64,000 nt of DNA from Cytophagales bacterium (GCA_017303795.1 JAFLBR010000012.1:90265-154264), one strand, 5' to 3'. Positions 52,643 to 63,068 are shown, counted from the first letter of the stretch. Translations and numbers: made by a program. The notes: generated by a model not told the origin, from the letters alone.

Positions 52643-54043
52643 TCATATCCCACTAAAAAGTTCAAAACTTTCTAAATACTCCGGCACTATTACATTCCAG
52701 CCTTTGGCTTTTATTTTTTCAGCAAATGTTTCAGCACTTGTTTTTTCACCGTGGGTGATGAAGGTGAACTTGGGACTATCTTTAAAATTTTCGAGCCATT
52801 GCAACAGTTCGCTTTGATCGGCATGAGCCGATAAGCCATGAATTGTTTTAACATGACACTTTACCGGAACTTCTTCTCCAAAAATTTTCACCATTGGTTC
52901 ACCTTCCTGAATTCTTCTTCCACGCGAACCTTCAGCCTGATACCCGGCAAACAACACGGTATCGTTTTCGTTGCGTAGCCGATGAAATAGATGATGCAAC
53001 ACGCGGCCACCCGTAGCCATGCCACTTGCTGAGACAATAATGGCAGGACCTTTTAAATCGTTTAAGGCTTTTGATTTCTCGCGGGTATCGCAGAAATGAA
53101 TGTGTTTCGAATCGAAGATGCTAATGAGTTGCCCATCTTGATGCTCGACTTTTATTTTATGGTTGTAGCCGTGGCGTTCATATAATTCCGTTACATCTAT
53201 CGCCATAGGACTATCTACAAAAACCGGGATTGATGGAATAAGTTTTTGTTCCATCAGTTTATAGAAATAATAAATCAGTAGTTGTGTTCGCCCTACCGCA
53301 AAGGCTGGTACCACCATTACGCTTCTGCGTTGCACAACTTCGTTAATAATCTGTTGCAGATCGGTAATTACATTGTCAATTGGATTTAACCGGTCGCCAT
53401 AAGTAGATTCAATCAGTAAAACATCTGCTTTTGAAATAGCTTCGGGTGGGTACATCAATTCATCCTGATAGCGACCCAGATCTCCGGAGAAAACAAGTTT
53501 CTTTTCTTCGGATTTAGTTTTGAGTGTAAGTTCAACAATGGCTGAACCGAGAATATGCCCAGCGTTAAAAAACTTTACGGTAAGATTTTTTAAGACCTTA
53601 ATTTCTTTTTGATAACGAACGCTTTCCACCATTGGGAACACGCGCTCCGCATCTTCTTCAGTAAACAAAGGTTCGGGTTTGCTGTGTTTGGAGTAACCGT
53701 GCTTATAGGCAAATGCAGCTTCTTCTTCCTGTAGTTTAGCGGCATCGCGCAGCATAATTTTCATCAGGTCTTCGCTGGCATGGGTGCAAATTATTTTTCC
53801 GCGAAAGCCGTCTTTAACCAATCGGGGTAAATACCCGATGTGATCGATGTGTGCATGTGTGATTATTACGGAATGAATGGATGCCGGATCGATGGGTAAA
53901 GGTTGCCAGTTGCGCAGCCGTAATTCTTTCTGCCCTTGAAACAGACCGCAGTCGATCAGGATTTTTTCTTTGTCAAGCTCCAGTAAATATTTGGAACCGG
54001 TTACGCTTTGCGCAGCGCCTAAGAATTTTAATCGCACATTCAT
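52643..54043 (-). CDS. MBL-fold metallo-hydrolase with beta-CASP domain (RNase-like)
   Basis: 466 residues from the ATG at 54043. The metallo-beta-lactamase motif is THAHIDHIG, with further His/Asp ligands in FNAGHILGSA and FSGDLG. The beta-CASP region includes PAFAVGRTQLLIYYF, DSPMAIDVTELY and VSASGMATGGRVLHHL, and RMM domain end with LSAHADQSELLQWL. Such proteins process RNA (CPSF-like exo/endonucleases). It is cytosolic. A longer frame to 54112 has no suitable start. Confidence 0.92.
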   Translation of the reverse strand: MNVRLKFLGAAQSVTGSKYLLELDKEKILIDCGLFQGQKELRLRNWQPLPIDPASIHSVIITHAHIDHIGYLPRLVKDGFRGKIICTHASEDLMKIMLRDAAKLQEEEAAFAYKHGYSKHSKPEPLFTEEDAERVFPMVESVRYQKEIKVLKNLTVKFFNAGHILGSAIVELTLKTKSEEKKLVFSGDLGRYQDELMYPPEAISKADVLLIESTYGDRLNPIDNVITDLQQIINEVVQRRSVMVVPAFAVGRTQLLIYYFYKLMEQKLIPSIPVFVDSPMAIDVTELYERHGYNHKIKVEHQDGQLISIFDSKHIHFCDTREKSKALNDLKGPAIIVSASGMATGGRVLHHLFHRLRNENDTVLFAGYQAEGSRGRRIQEGEPMVKIFGEEVPVKCHVKTIHGLSAHADQSELLQWLENFKDSPKFTFITHGEKTSAETFAEKIKAKGWNVIVPEYLESFELFSGI

Positions 54044-54090
54044 ATCAGTGTAGTAACACCGAAATGTAGGCAAAAAGACATTGCAAAGAG

Positions 54091-54154
54091 TTGACAGTTG
54101 ACAAAAACACACTTGACAAAGCCGCTTGTCAAGTGCTCATTTGTCAACTGTCAA
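54091..54154. repeat. Two-tier palindrome built from TTGAC words
   Basis: The outer arms TTGACAGTTGACAAA (54091-54105) and its exact complement (54140-54154) enclose a second perfect pair ACTTGACAA (54111-54119) and TTGTCAAGT (54126-54134). It lies between the stop of the PspC gene (54164) and the start of the beta-CASP gene (54043), as a terminator-like or repeat element. Confidence 0.85.
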
Positions 54155-54163
54155 TTATAGTTT

Positions 54164-56542
54164 TTACTTATCTACCACTTCTGCATCACCTCTATGCGAT
54201 ACCGAACTGGTTATATCTTTCGTGATGGTTAGCTTACGCGATACATTTACTTTGGATGAAGACACCCCGCGTGCGGCAATAATGGCTTCATCAACTTCAT
54301 AATTAAATGCCCGCAATGAGGAGGCACCGGTGGCATTCGCTTCCATAAAATCTCCGCGGCCGCGCAATTCCAGTATGGTTGCTCCGGTAAGCTCTATAGT
54401 AAGATTACGCGCTTCCATATCGCCATCGGCTACCATGGCTCCGGTTAATTCTATTTCGGTATCATCTTCGCGGAAGCCTTTGAAGTTAATTTTGCCAGCA
54501 CCTTTTGCTTTCAGTTCTTTTAAAGCAGGCATAGTAATTTTAATTTTTACTTTGTCTTCATCCAGAATATCGCCATCCCAAAACATTTTACGATTGGTTC
54601 TATAATCGATGGTAAGCGTTTCGCCTGTGCGAGATACCGAGTAGCGTGATTTTTCTTTTTCAGGGCCATCCAACTCAATGGCATACGTTTCGCCTTGCTG
54701 AATTTCAACATCAAAAATTCCGGTTAAGTCAACACGTGCAAATTCATTCAATCCATATTGATCGCTCAACCGCACTTTCTGTTCTTCTGATGGATGTTCA
54801 CAATTCACACATTCAAATCCGTTGGTAGTCATGCGCCAGGTTTTACCAAAGTTAGAATCCATGTACCCGGCATAATCCTGATACCAATTATCAATTATTC
54901 GCCACATGGGTTCTTCGATTACAAACAATGTATTGTACGGAATGTATAACTCCATATCCAAACGCTGTGCTCTGAATTTTGCTTCAGGTTTAAAGGTCAT
55001 GTTCGAATCGAAAAGTAGTACACTGTCTTGTTGTTCTACATTGTACACTACCATTTGTGCATTTTCGGCTGCTACCTTGCGGGTATTACCTTGTGCTTTA
55101 AAGCGTTGAAACAATTTTATGTCGGTGCCTTCGTACCCTTTAATGATTAGCGAAGTCATGTCGTAATCATCTAAACCAGTTTCGTTAACACGCAGTACGG
55201 CTATCTTACCATTTGTAGCAAAGGTTTTTTCGGTTTTGAATTCACTCTTTTCTTTAAAAGAGTAAACCATTTGCGGAACACTTACCCCAACCGCAGCCAC
55301 GCTGATAAAGAACAAGACAAACAGCGACCAGCCTACCAGCGGATTGAAGGTAATGCGCTTGGCGATAATTGAATTTCCAATCAGGTTGACAAACAGAGCC
55401 GGAATAAACATTACCAGAAAAGCAAAGATCACCGTCCATGTAGGGAATGTATTGCGGAATGCTTCTAATGGCAAACCAATTTCGCCTACGTTGTCGCTCC
55501 ACCAACCCCAATCGTTCAAATGAAATATTCCGAAGATGATGCCGAGTGTAAACAACAGCGAAAGCATAATGGCTAATCCTGTAAGGCTAAACACTAAACC
55601 AATCGCAACCCGAAACACCTCTAAGATAACTTTAAACACCGGCCCCAACACTTTTGTAAGGCCTTCAATAATCATAGCGATTAACCGGAAGGGAAATAAT
55701 ACTACTTTGGCCAGCGTGCTTTCCTCGTCATTCTCTTTTTCATTCAACCCTTTCTTAACCGTGGATTCAATATTAGAGAGTGTTACCGGCTCACCTTGCA
55801 TTTGTATTTTTTCGGTAATGGTTTTGGCTTCCGGCAATACTATCCAAAGAATGATGTAGGCCAGAAAGCCAACTCCGAAAATGGCGAAGATTACAAACAA
55901 TAACCGGATCACCGCAAGGTCGGCACCAAAGAAAGCCGCTACGCCACCGGCTACACCACCAATTACTCTACGCTCGCTGTCGCGATACATTTTCTTTACG
56001 CTGGGTTCATCTTCCAGTTCAGTTGAACCTGGTAACAAAATCCAAAGCAGGATATAAATAAGGAGCAAGCCACCATAACTACCCAATACCAACAGGGCAA
56101 ACAATAACCGCGGCCACACGGGGTCTATATTAAAATAGTGTGCAAAACCTGAACACACCCCACCCAGAATTTTTCTTTTTTGATCGCGCAATAACTTACG
56201 CGGAGCAGCATTGCTTTCGGATTTGCCCGAAGTTTCTTTAGCGGATGAGGTGTAGTCTCCGGCAAACTCTTGTTCTTCGGCCGCTTTAAAATCGTTCACG
56301 CTACCCATGGTGGCCATCAGGCTGTTTACATCTTCGGATGTAATTACCTGTTTACCTTCGTTTAGTTTGGCCAGAAAAATTTCGGCAATGCGACTTTCAA
56401 TGTCGGCCAGAATTTCGCTGCTGTCTTCAAACGTGGCAAAGTACCGCTTTATAGAGTCTAAGTATTTGCGCAGGGTTTCATAGCCATCTTCTTCAATGTG
56501 AAAGATGATGCCGCTGATGTTGATACTGATATTCTTTTTCAT
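54164..56542 (-). CDS. PspC-domain protein with two PspC repeats and C-terminal head GIN (DUF2807) domain
   Basis: 792 residues. An N-terminal cytosolic domain (about 1-85, ISINISGIIFHIEEDGYETL) precedes PspC unit 1 (RKILGGVCSGFAHYFNID) and PspC unit 2 (RRVIGGVAGGVAAFFGAD). Several more transmembrane helices follow (about 300-440), then an extracytoplasmic region and a C-terminal beta-helix-like head GIN domain (LKAKGAGKINFKGF, ELTGATILELRGRG). PspC proteins sense membrane stress in other bacteria. It lies 24 bases after the PadR gene on the same strand, forming a two-gene operon. Confidence 0.9.
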   Translation of the reverse strand: MKKNISINISGIIFHIEEDGYETLRKYLDSIKRYFATFEDSSEILADIESRIAEIFLAKLNEGKQVITSEDVNSLMATMGSVNDFKAAEEQEFAGDYTSSAKETSGKSESNAAPRKLLRDQKRKILGGVCSGFAHYFNIDPVWPRLLFALLVLGSYGGLLLIYILLWILLPGSTELEDEPSVKKMYRDSERRVIGGVAGGVAAFFGADLAVIRLLFVIFAIFGVGFLAYIILWIVLPEAKTITEKIQMQGEPVTLSNIESTVKKGLNEKENDEESTLAKVVLFPFRLIAMIIEGLTKVLGPVFKVILEVFRVAIGLVFSLTGLAIMLSLLFTLGIIFGIFHLNDWGWWSDNVGEIGLPLEAFRNTFPTWTVIFAFLVMFIPALFVNLIGNSIIAKRITFNPLVGWSLFVLFFISVAAVGVSVPQMVYSFKEKSEFKTEKTFATNGKIAVLRVNETGLDDYDMTSLIIKGYEGTDIKLFQRFKAQGNTRKVAAENAQMVVYNVEQQDSVLLFDSNMTFKPEAKFRAQRLDMELYIPYNTLFVIEEPMWRIIDNWYQDYAGYMDSNFGKTWRMTTNGFECVNCEHPSEEQKVRLSDQYGLNEFARVDLTGIFDVEIQQGETYAIELDGPEKEKSRYSVSRTGETLTIDYRTNRKMFWDGDILDEDKVKIKITMPALKELKAKGAGKINFKGFREDDTEIELTGAMVADGDMEARNLTIELTGATILELRGRGDFMEANATGASSLRAFNYEVDEAIIAARGVSSSKVNVSRKLTITKDITSSVSHRGDAEVVDK

Positions 56543-56565
56543 AATAATTATAGCCCGTTATGAAG

Positions 56566-56895
56566 TTAGCTAATCGATTTTGATTTTATAAGGTTAGTTG
56601 ACTGCACCAGGTCATCCCATGTTTCGGAAAGTCCATGCAAAAACTTTTCGCCATCGGTAGTCAGTTTATAATACTTGCGTGGTGGCCCCGATTTGGATTC
56701 CACCCATTTGTATTCCAGCAACCCCGCATTCTTTAATCGTGTAAGCAGGGGGTACAAGGTACCTTCAACCACAATCATTTTGGCGGCTGTCAGTTCGTCA
56801 ATCATATCGGTGGCATAAACTTCACCCCGCGAAATGATGTGCAGGATGCAGTATTCGAGTATGCCTTTTCTCATCTGCACTTGTGTATTCTCCAT
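56566..56895 (-). CDS. PadR family transcriptional regulator
   Basis: 109 residues from the ATG at 56895 (MENTQVQMRKGILEYCIL). Winged helix features: IISRGEVYATDMIDELTAAKMIVVEGTLYPLLTRLKNAGLLEY and the wing ESKSGPPRKYYKLT. In Bacteroidota PadR genes are often placed before PspC/GIN envelope genes and repress them. Two overlapping palindromes lie just upstream of its start. Confidence 0.93.
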   Translation of the reverse strand: MENTQVQMRKGILEYCILHIISRGEVYATDMIDELTAAKMIVVEGTLYPLLTRLKNAGLLEYKWVESKSGPPRKYYKLTTDGEKFLHGLSETWDDLVQSTNLIKSKSIS

Positions 56896-56905
56896 GTTCA
56901 TTTGT

Positions 56906-56945
56906 TACCGACTTTTACCGGTCGGTACTTGGCATGACCAAGTAC
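56906..56945 (-). promoter_or_regulatory. Candidate PadR operator (two overlapping inverted repeats)
   Basis: TACCGAC/GTCGGTA (arms 56906-56912 and 56921-56927) overlaps GTACTTGG/CCAAGTAC (arms 56925-56932 and 56938-56945, 5-base spacer). Both are perfect. They lie 11-50 bases upstream of the padR ATG, suited to autoregulation. Confidence 0.55.
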
Positions 56946-57158
56946 TAAGCCAAAATGATTAGCACACAAAAATGCCTTAAAATGAGTTAAAAACGCAATT
57001 TTTATTTTTTCGACTTTTGGATTCTGGTCATTTCTGAACAGGTAAAAAAATAAAATCGTACAACAAACAGCCTGATTTTGCTCAAGATTTAAAGGCGATG
57101 CCACCAGTTACCCGTATTTTTACCAAGGTATGTAACGTAATAACTTTAAGGGAATACT

Positions 57159-60100
57159 GTGCGGTTTGGATTTTGGTTTTCATTCGTGTTTTTGGGTAGC
57201 TTTTTTTCAGCGGCTGCTCAATACTCCAATTCGTGGGTTACGCCCGGGCAAAGTTATTATCGCATTCCCATAGCGCAGAAAGGAGTTTACAGACTTACGC
57301 ATACCGATCTGCAAAACGCAGGTGTGCCGGTAAATGCTATAGACCCACGGCAGATTCAGATTTTTCATCGCGGTGTAGAGCAAGCCATTCTGGTAGCCGG
57401 GCAAGACGATGCGGTCTTTAATTCTTCCGATTACATCGAATTTTTTGGACGCGCCAATGACGGTACACTGGATAAGGATCTATATAAACCATCAACACTA
57501 CAGCCACACAATTATTATAATCTTTACAGCGATACCACCGCTTACTTTCTTACATGGCCGTTGGCTGTTACTCCGGGTAAAAGAGTTACAACCTTCTCAG
57601 AAGTGAATGTAAGCGCGCTTCCGGCACAAACACATCATACCTCAGAGCGTTTACTCGTTAACAAAGAACAATACTCGGGCGGTAATTTGCTTAGCGATGT
57701 ATTGCGCTTTACGCACTTTGATGAAGGCGAAGGCTGGACAGGTGCGGCCATCAGGCAAAACCAGAACGTTGATTATGTAATTGATTTGGTCACACAGACA
57801 GTTCCGGCAGCTGGCAATCCACAATTAGAAATTTTATTGGTTGGTCGCGATCAGATTCCACATACAGTCCAGATTTATGTTGGCCAAAATACAGCATCGT
57901 TACGTTTGCTGGACACCTACAGTTTTAGTGGCTTTGCTGCTGCTAAACTTAGTTACTCACTTTCGTGGAGCGATGTAGATGCAGAAGGGCGCGTAACAGT
58001 ACGATTGGCAGCTCCGCCTGAAGCCAATAACCGATTTCAATTCAGCGCCTCGTATGTGCGCGTTGCGTTTCCGCAGAATTTTCAAATTACAACTCCAACT
58101 GCGCACACATTTAGCTTAGCTGAAAATGCAGGTGGTAAATCGTATGTAGAATGGAGTGGCGCAAACGGGAATACGCGGGTGTGGGATGTAACCAATCCTG
58201 AAAGTCCGGTAACGATTGGTACACAACTAACAGGTTCAACGTTGCGCGCTATGGTTGATCAGACACAAGCTTCGCGCGAACTTTTTGTTTTTGACCATGT
58301 ACGTTCAGCAACGGTGAAGCGTGTTACGTTCAGATCGATTGTAGCCGCGCAGCATAATTATATTGTGATCTCGCATAAAGATTTAATGCAAGCTGCTGGT
58401 GGTTATGCAAACCCGGTAAAAGCGTATGCGGGTTATCGCGCAAGCGAAGTGGGTGGTAGTTACGATACGCTGGTGGTAACAGTCGATCAGCTTTACAATC
58501 AGTTTAACTATGGCGAAACTTCACCGCGTGCCATTTATGAGTTTATGCGTTACATGGTGGGCGAAGGTTCACCCAACTATTTGTTTCTGATTGGAAAGGG
58601 GAGAGATGTTAGTTCGGGTTATCATCGACTCACTAATCTATCAGCTTCTATTACAAAAGATTTTGTGCCGCCCGCGGGTTCGCCCGGAGCGGACATAACG
58701 TACACGGCAGGCTTGAATGGCACGACCTACGAACCTGCGGTGCCTACAGGAAGATTATCGGCTACAACACCTTTACAAGTAGCTGCTTATTTGAATAAGA
58801 TTATTGAATCGGAAACTACTGCGCCTCAAGCCTGGCAAAAGAAAGGCTTGCATTTAAGTGGCGGGATACTACCAACCGAGTTAATCATCTTTCGCGAATA
58901 CATGGATGGCTTTAAATCTACAGCTGAGTTGCCGCAATGGGGTGGTTCTATTGCTACCATTGCCAAGCGCGATCCGAATCCGGTTGAGTTGATCAACATT
59001 TCGGATCAGGTAAATGCCGGAGTAAATCTGGTAACCTTCTTTGGCCATTCTTCATCCAGCACCATTGATATTGATATTGGTTTTGCCACTGACCCAACTT
59101 TAGGGTATGCTAATCCGGGTAAGTATCCGGTATTCTTAATTAACGGTTGTAATGCCGGTAACTTTTTTTCTAACGCGCAGGCCTTTGGCGAAGATTGGAT
59201 GAATGCCCAGAGCAAAGGGGCGAGGGCTTTTATTGCACACAGTTCGTTTGGGTTTACCTATTCACTACAATATTATTCCAGTTTGTTTTATCAGGTTGGT
59301 TTTACCAATAGCAATTATGTAGGTAAAGGTATTGGCGATGTACAAAAAGAAGTTGCACGACTATATATGCAATCGGCCCCGGCTATTATGGCTAACATCA
59401 CACAAGTGCAACAAATGGTTTTGCTTGGCGACCCGGCCGTTAAACTTTTTTACTTTTCAAAACCCGATTATGAAATCAAACCTGCTGATCTGGCGTTGGT
59501 TTCGTTTGATGGAAAGCCTGTAACGGTGGCCAGCGATTCGTTTGCTATTCGCATAGTGCGGCACAACCTCGGCCTGGCAAAAGATGAGCCAATAAAAATT
59601 TCTGTTACGCGGGCATTGAATGATGGTTCGCAAATGCACTATGATTCTTTGTTTGTACCTGTCTTAAATACCGACACTGTTTTTTTTCACCTGAAAGGTT
59701 TACCGCAAAGTGGAGGCATGAATCAGTTTACGGTTATGCTGGATGCTGATGAGTCAATCGAAGAATCGAATGAAGCAAACAATGAGGCGGTGTTGGAAAG
59801 TTTTATAGCAACCAGTACCACACTTAATTTATTTCCTAAAAATTTCGCATTGGTTGGTCAACGCCAAATAAAATTACTCTGGCAATCTACCAACCTGCGT
59901 TCCGCAGATCGTGATTATGAAGTAGAGATAGACACCGTACATACATTTAACAGTCAATTTAAAATTAGCCGAACAGTAGCGGGCGCAGTATTAGCTGAGA
60001 CAGAACTGACACTGGCTATGGCAGACTCAACGGTTTATTATTGGCGCACACGATTTAAAACACCAGAACAGGGTGAGAGTAATGAATGGGTTGCCAGTAG

Positions 60101-62087
60101 CTTTTCATATATCAAGGATAGTGAAGCGGGTTGGGCACAACTGCGGTCGCAACAAGTTCAGGATAATTCATATCTGAATTTAATTGCGCCTGCCGGAAGT
60201 ATTCCGTTTTCATTTGAAGAAACACAAACGCAGATTTCAGTAACTACTTTTGGGAGCGAGAGCCCGTTACCGTATACCGATGCTTCTATAAAGATTAATG
60301 GTTCGGAATTTAATCTGGCCACACAAGGCCAACCTTGCCGCGATCATTCTTTCAATTTAGTTGCCTTCAACAAGAATACCGCAATTCCATATCCGGCTTT
60401 GCCTTTTAATTTTCAAGATCCGCGCACGTGTGGTCGTGAGCCGCAGGTGATTAATAGTTTTTTATATTCTGAAATGGAGACTGGCAATGGCGATGATCTT
60501 GTTGCATTTGTGAATGTTGTAGCACAAAGCGACTCAGTAATTATGTTTACTATTCATAACGCATCGTATGTGGCATGGCCGGTTGCTGCTAAAAATGCAT
60601 TGGCTGAGTTAGGTGTTAACCCTACTGATCTTAGTTTGCTTCAACCGGGTGAACCGATTGTAATTTTCGGAAAGAAAGGTGCGCCTGCCGGAAGTGCCCG
60701 TATTGTTCGCTCTTCTATTTCGCCAGCCAACGAACAAGTGTTGAGTGTTTCAGGTTCGATTACAGGTCGTAATTCAAGTGGTACAATGAAATCAACGCGT
60801 ATTGGGCCTGCATTAAGTTGGAAAGAATTTAAGCGTACTGCCGCACTTGTTGAGGCAGGTGATGAATTTTCATTTTCTATCTATGGTTTAAATACTGCGG
60901 GTCTTGAATTTCTGCTGGCAGATGAAGTTACCGTTGAATATGACTTAACTACTATTGATGCAACAGAGTTTCCTTATCTGCGTGTAGTATTTACTACTAC
61001 CGATGAAACTAATCTTACTCCCGCGTTGTGGAAAAACTGGATAGTGCTTTATGAATCGCCAGCAGAAGGTTTGTTGATGCATACCGGAACGGAAGAAGAG
61101 CAACACGTACAGGAGGGCGAGGAATGGAGTACCACATTTGGTTTCAGAAATATTTCCGACAAGGCATTTACCGGATTGCTACCCGTAACACTTGAGGTAA
61201 TCAACACACAAACGCAAGCGCGCGAAACCCAGACTTTTGAAATTTCACCACCGACTCCGGGAGCCACCACTTCATTTGAGATTACCTCACTCACCACGGG
61301 TAAAGCAGGAAGCAATACCATCAATGTTGCTGTGAACAATAACGCACTTCTGGAGGAGTATTATGAAAATAATTTTTTATCAATGCCTGATTACTTGCTG
61401 GTGCAGCCTGATCAAACTCCACCCATTTTAAACGTGACAGTAGATGGTCGCCAACTTCGCAACAATGATTTTGTTTCGGCAAGTCCTTTGATAGTAATTG
61501 AACTTGTTGATGAAAATACTTTTTTACTCAAAACCGATACACTGGGCTTTACCTTGCTGCTGGGTACTAACTGCAACGCACCAGCCTGTACCTTTAAACG
61601 CATAGCTTTCAGTAGTACTGAAATTATTTGGCATCCGGCAACGGCCACAACTCCTTTCCGGATTGAGTACCGGCCAACTTTACAAAATGGACTTTACGAA
61701 CTTTCTGTGCAAGGTGCTGATGCGAAAGGTAATTTTGCAGGAAGTGTACCTTACAACGTTTCTTTTCAGGTGGATAGTGCGCCATCGTTACAATGGAAAG
61801 GTGTTTATCCTAATCCTTCGCAAGGCCGGTTTGCGTTTCAGTTTGTGTTAACGGGCGAACTACCAACAGAATTTCAACTGGAAATATTTTCTTCGCAAGG
61901 TACGCGCCTTCAACAGTTCGGATTTTCTGATTTATTACAATTTCATGTGGGCATCAACGAACTGGTTTGGAACGGTACCGATGCAACTGGTGGTTTGCTG
62001 CCACCTGGTATTTATTATTATAACTTACAACTCAGCGCTCCAGGCAACAGCATAAGCGAGCGAGGTAAGATGGTGTTGATTCGTTGA
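57159..62087 (+). CDS. C25-family (gingipain-like) peptidase, PorU2-like T9SS-linked surface protein
   Basis: 1642 residues from a GTG start; signal peptide ending SAAAQ. Residues about 400-770 are a caspase-like C25 domain: His in TFFGHSSSS (about 630) and the nucleophile Cys in INGCNAGNFF (about 664). A CARDB-like module (DADESIEESNEANNEAVLE) and a second one near 1400 follow. The C-terminus is a FlgD/T9SS-type sorting domain (VYPNPSQGRFAFQF to GKMVLIR). C25 proteins include gingipains and the T9SS sortase PorU; the long two-CARDB form matches what is called PorU2. It may process or attach T9SS cargo such as the GH13 enzyme. Confidence 0.88.
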   Translation: MRFGFWFSFVFLGSFFSAAAQYSNSWVTPGQSYYRIPIAQKGVYRLTHTDLQNAGVPVNAIDPRQIQIFHRGVEQAILVAGQDDAVFNSSDYIEFFGRANDGTLDKDLYKPSTLQPHNYYNLYSDTTAYFLTWPLAVTPGKRVTTFSEVNVSALPAQTHHTSERLLVNKEQYSGGNLLSDVLRFTHFDEGEGWTGAAIRQNQNVDYVIDLVTQTVPAAGNPQLEILLVGRDQIPHTVQIYVGQNTASLRLLDTYSFSGFAAAKLSYSLSWSDVDAEGRVTVRLAAPPEANNRFQFSASYVRVAFPQNFQITTPTAHTFSLAENAGGKSYVEWSGANGNTRVWDVTNPESPVTIGTQLTGSTLRAMVDQTQASRELFVFDHVRSATVKRVTFRSIVAAQHNYIVISHKDLMQAAGGYANPVKAYAGYRASEVGGSYDTLVVTVDQLYNQFNYGETSPRAIYEFMRYMVGEGSPNYLFLIGKGRDVSSGYHRLTNLSASITKDFVPPAGSPGADITYTAGLNGTTYEPAVPTGRLSATTPLQVAAYLNKIIESETTAPQAWQKKGLHLSGGILPTELIIFREYMDGFKSTAELPQWGGSIATIAKRDPNPVELINISDQVNAGVNLVTFFGHSSSSTIDIDIGFATDPTLGYANPGKYPVFLINGCNAGNFFSNAQAFGEDWMNAQSKGARAFIAHSSFGFTYSLQYYSSLFYQVGFTNSNYVGKGIGDVQKEVARLYMQSAPAIMANITQVQQMVLLGDPAVKLFYFSKPDYEIKPADLALVSFDGKPVTVASDSFAIRIVRHNLGLAKDEPIKISVTRALNDGSQMHYDSLFVPVLNTDTVFFHLKGLPQSGGMNQFTVMLDADESIEESNEANNEAVLESFIATSTTLNLFPKNFALVGQRQIKLLWQSTNLRSADRDYEVEIDTVHTFNSQFKISRTVAGAVLAETELTLAMADSTVYYWRTRFKTPEQGESNEWVASSFSYIKDSEAGWAQLRSQQVQDNSYLNLIAPAGSIPFSFEETQTQISVTTFGSESPLPYTDASIKINGSEFNLATQGQPCRDHSFNLVAFNKNTAIPYPALPFNFQDPRTCGREPQVINSFLYSEMETGNGDDLVAFVNVVAQSDSVIMFTIHNASYVAWPVAAKNALAELGVNPTDLSLLQPGEPIVIFGKKGAPAGSARIVRSSISPANEQVLSVSGSITGRNSSGTMKSTRIGPALSWKEFKRTAALVEAGDEFSFSIYGLNTAGLEFLLADEVTVEYDLTTIDATEFPYLRVVFTTTDETNLTPALWKNWIVLYESPAEGLLMHTGTEEEQHVQEGEEWSTTFGFRNISDKAFTGLLPVTLEVINTQTQARETQTFEISPPTPGATTSFEITSLTTGKAGSNTINVAVNNNALLEEYYENNFLSMPDYLLVQPDQTPPILNVTVDGRQLRNNDFVSASPLIVIELVDENTFLLKTDTLGFTLLLGTNCNAPACTFKRIAFSSTEIIWHPATATTPFRIEYRPTLQNGLYELSVQGADAKGNFAGSVPYNVSFQVDSAPSLQWKGVYPNPSQGRFAFQFVLTGELPTEFQLEIFSSQGTRLQQFGFSDLLQFHVGINELVWNGTDATGGLLPPGIYYYNLQLSAPGNSISERGKMVLIR

Positions 62088-62111
62088 GGATTGATTAAAT
62101 AGAAATAATTT

Positions 62112-63068
62112 ATGAAACTTTTGCTAACGTTAGCCTTTACTTTGGTTTTGCTATCCGGCAATTCTCAAAACCAATTGCAAGTAACTTCACCACCTGAAAT
62201 GGTTGAGTTAGTCGGCTCTGGATTTATATCCACTGCCATGAACGAGCGCGACTTTGCGTTATCACCCGATGGAAAAGAAATTTACTTTACCATCTCAACA
62301 CCCAAGTCCACGTTTCAAACTATTGTGTTTTGCACTAAAACAAAATCGGGTTGGTCTAAACCAGCAATTGCACCGTTTGCCGGAAAGTACAGCGATCTGG
62401 AACCGGCATTCAGTGCCGATGGTAATACATTGTACTTTGCTTCCAATCGACCCTTATCTGGTCATGCTATAAAAGATTTTGACATCTGGAAAGTAACCCG
62501 TACCAATAACAAGTGGAGCGAACCTGAAAATCTGGGCACCACCATTAACACAGCATCCGATGAATTTTATCCGTCTGTTGCAAAGAATGGAAATCTATAT
62601 TTCACTGCAACTTATGCGGGCGGCCCCGGTCGAGAGGATATTTACATGTCCCGGTTTCATCAAAACCAATATCAAAAACCCATTGCATTAGATTCCGGTG
62701 TGAATACAAAGTTTTATGAGTTCAATGCATTTGTATCGCCCGAGGAGGACTATATTATTTTTACCTCTTACGGACGTAAAGATGATACAGGTGGTGGCGA
62801 TCTCTACATCAGTTTGAAAGATGAACACGGGAACTGGAAACCCGCTAAACACCTATCGCAGATAAACTCAAAGCAACTGGATTATTGTCCATTTGTTTCT
62901 GCTGATGGAAAAAGTTTATTTTTTACTAGCGAGCGACATCAACTGCCAACATCATTTCCAACAAACACCAATTACCAAACCATTTTCGAATCCAAAGACA
63001 AACCCATAAACGGAACCGGAAATATTTACTGGGTTAATTTTCAGACATTATTGAATTCACTCAAGTGA
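62112..63068 (+). CDS. PD40/WD40-like beta-propeller protein (TolB-like)
   Basis: 318 residues with an N-terminal signal peptide ending GNSQ. PD40 blades are visible: FALSPDGKEIYFTIS, PAFSADGNTLYFASNR, YPSVAKNGNLYFTATY, AFVSPEEDYIIFTSYG and PFVSADGKSLFFTSER. It follows the C25 peptidase gene by 24 bases and overlaps the SGNH hydrolase gene by GTGA, so these form an operon. Probably a periplasmic or exported binding propeller; ligand unknown. Confidence 0.88.
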   Translation: MKLLLTLAFTLVLLSGNSQNQLQVTSPPEMVELVGSGFISTAMNERDFALSPDGKEIYFTISTPKSTFQTIVFCTKTKSGWSKPAIAPFAGKYSDLEPAFSADGNTLYFASNRPLSGHAIKDFDIWKVTRTNNKWSEPENLGTTINTASDEFYPSVAKNGNLYFTATYAGGPGREDIYMSRFHQNQYQKPIALDSGVNTKFYEFNAFVSPEEDYIIFTSYGRKDDTGGGDLYISLKDEHGNWKPAKHLSQINSKQLDYCPFVSADGKSLFFTSERHQLPTSFPTNTNYQTIFESKDKPINGTGNIYWVNFQTLLNSLK

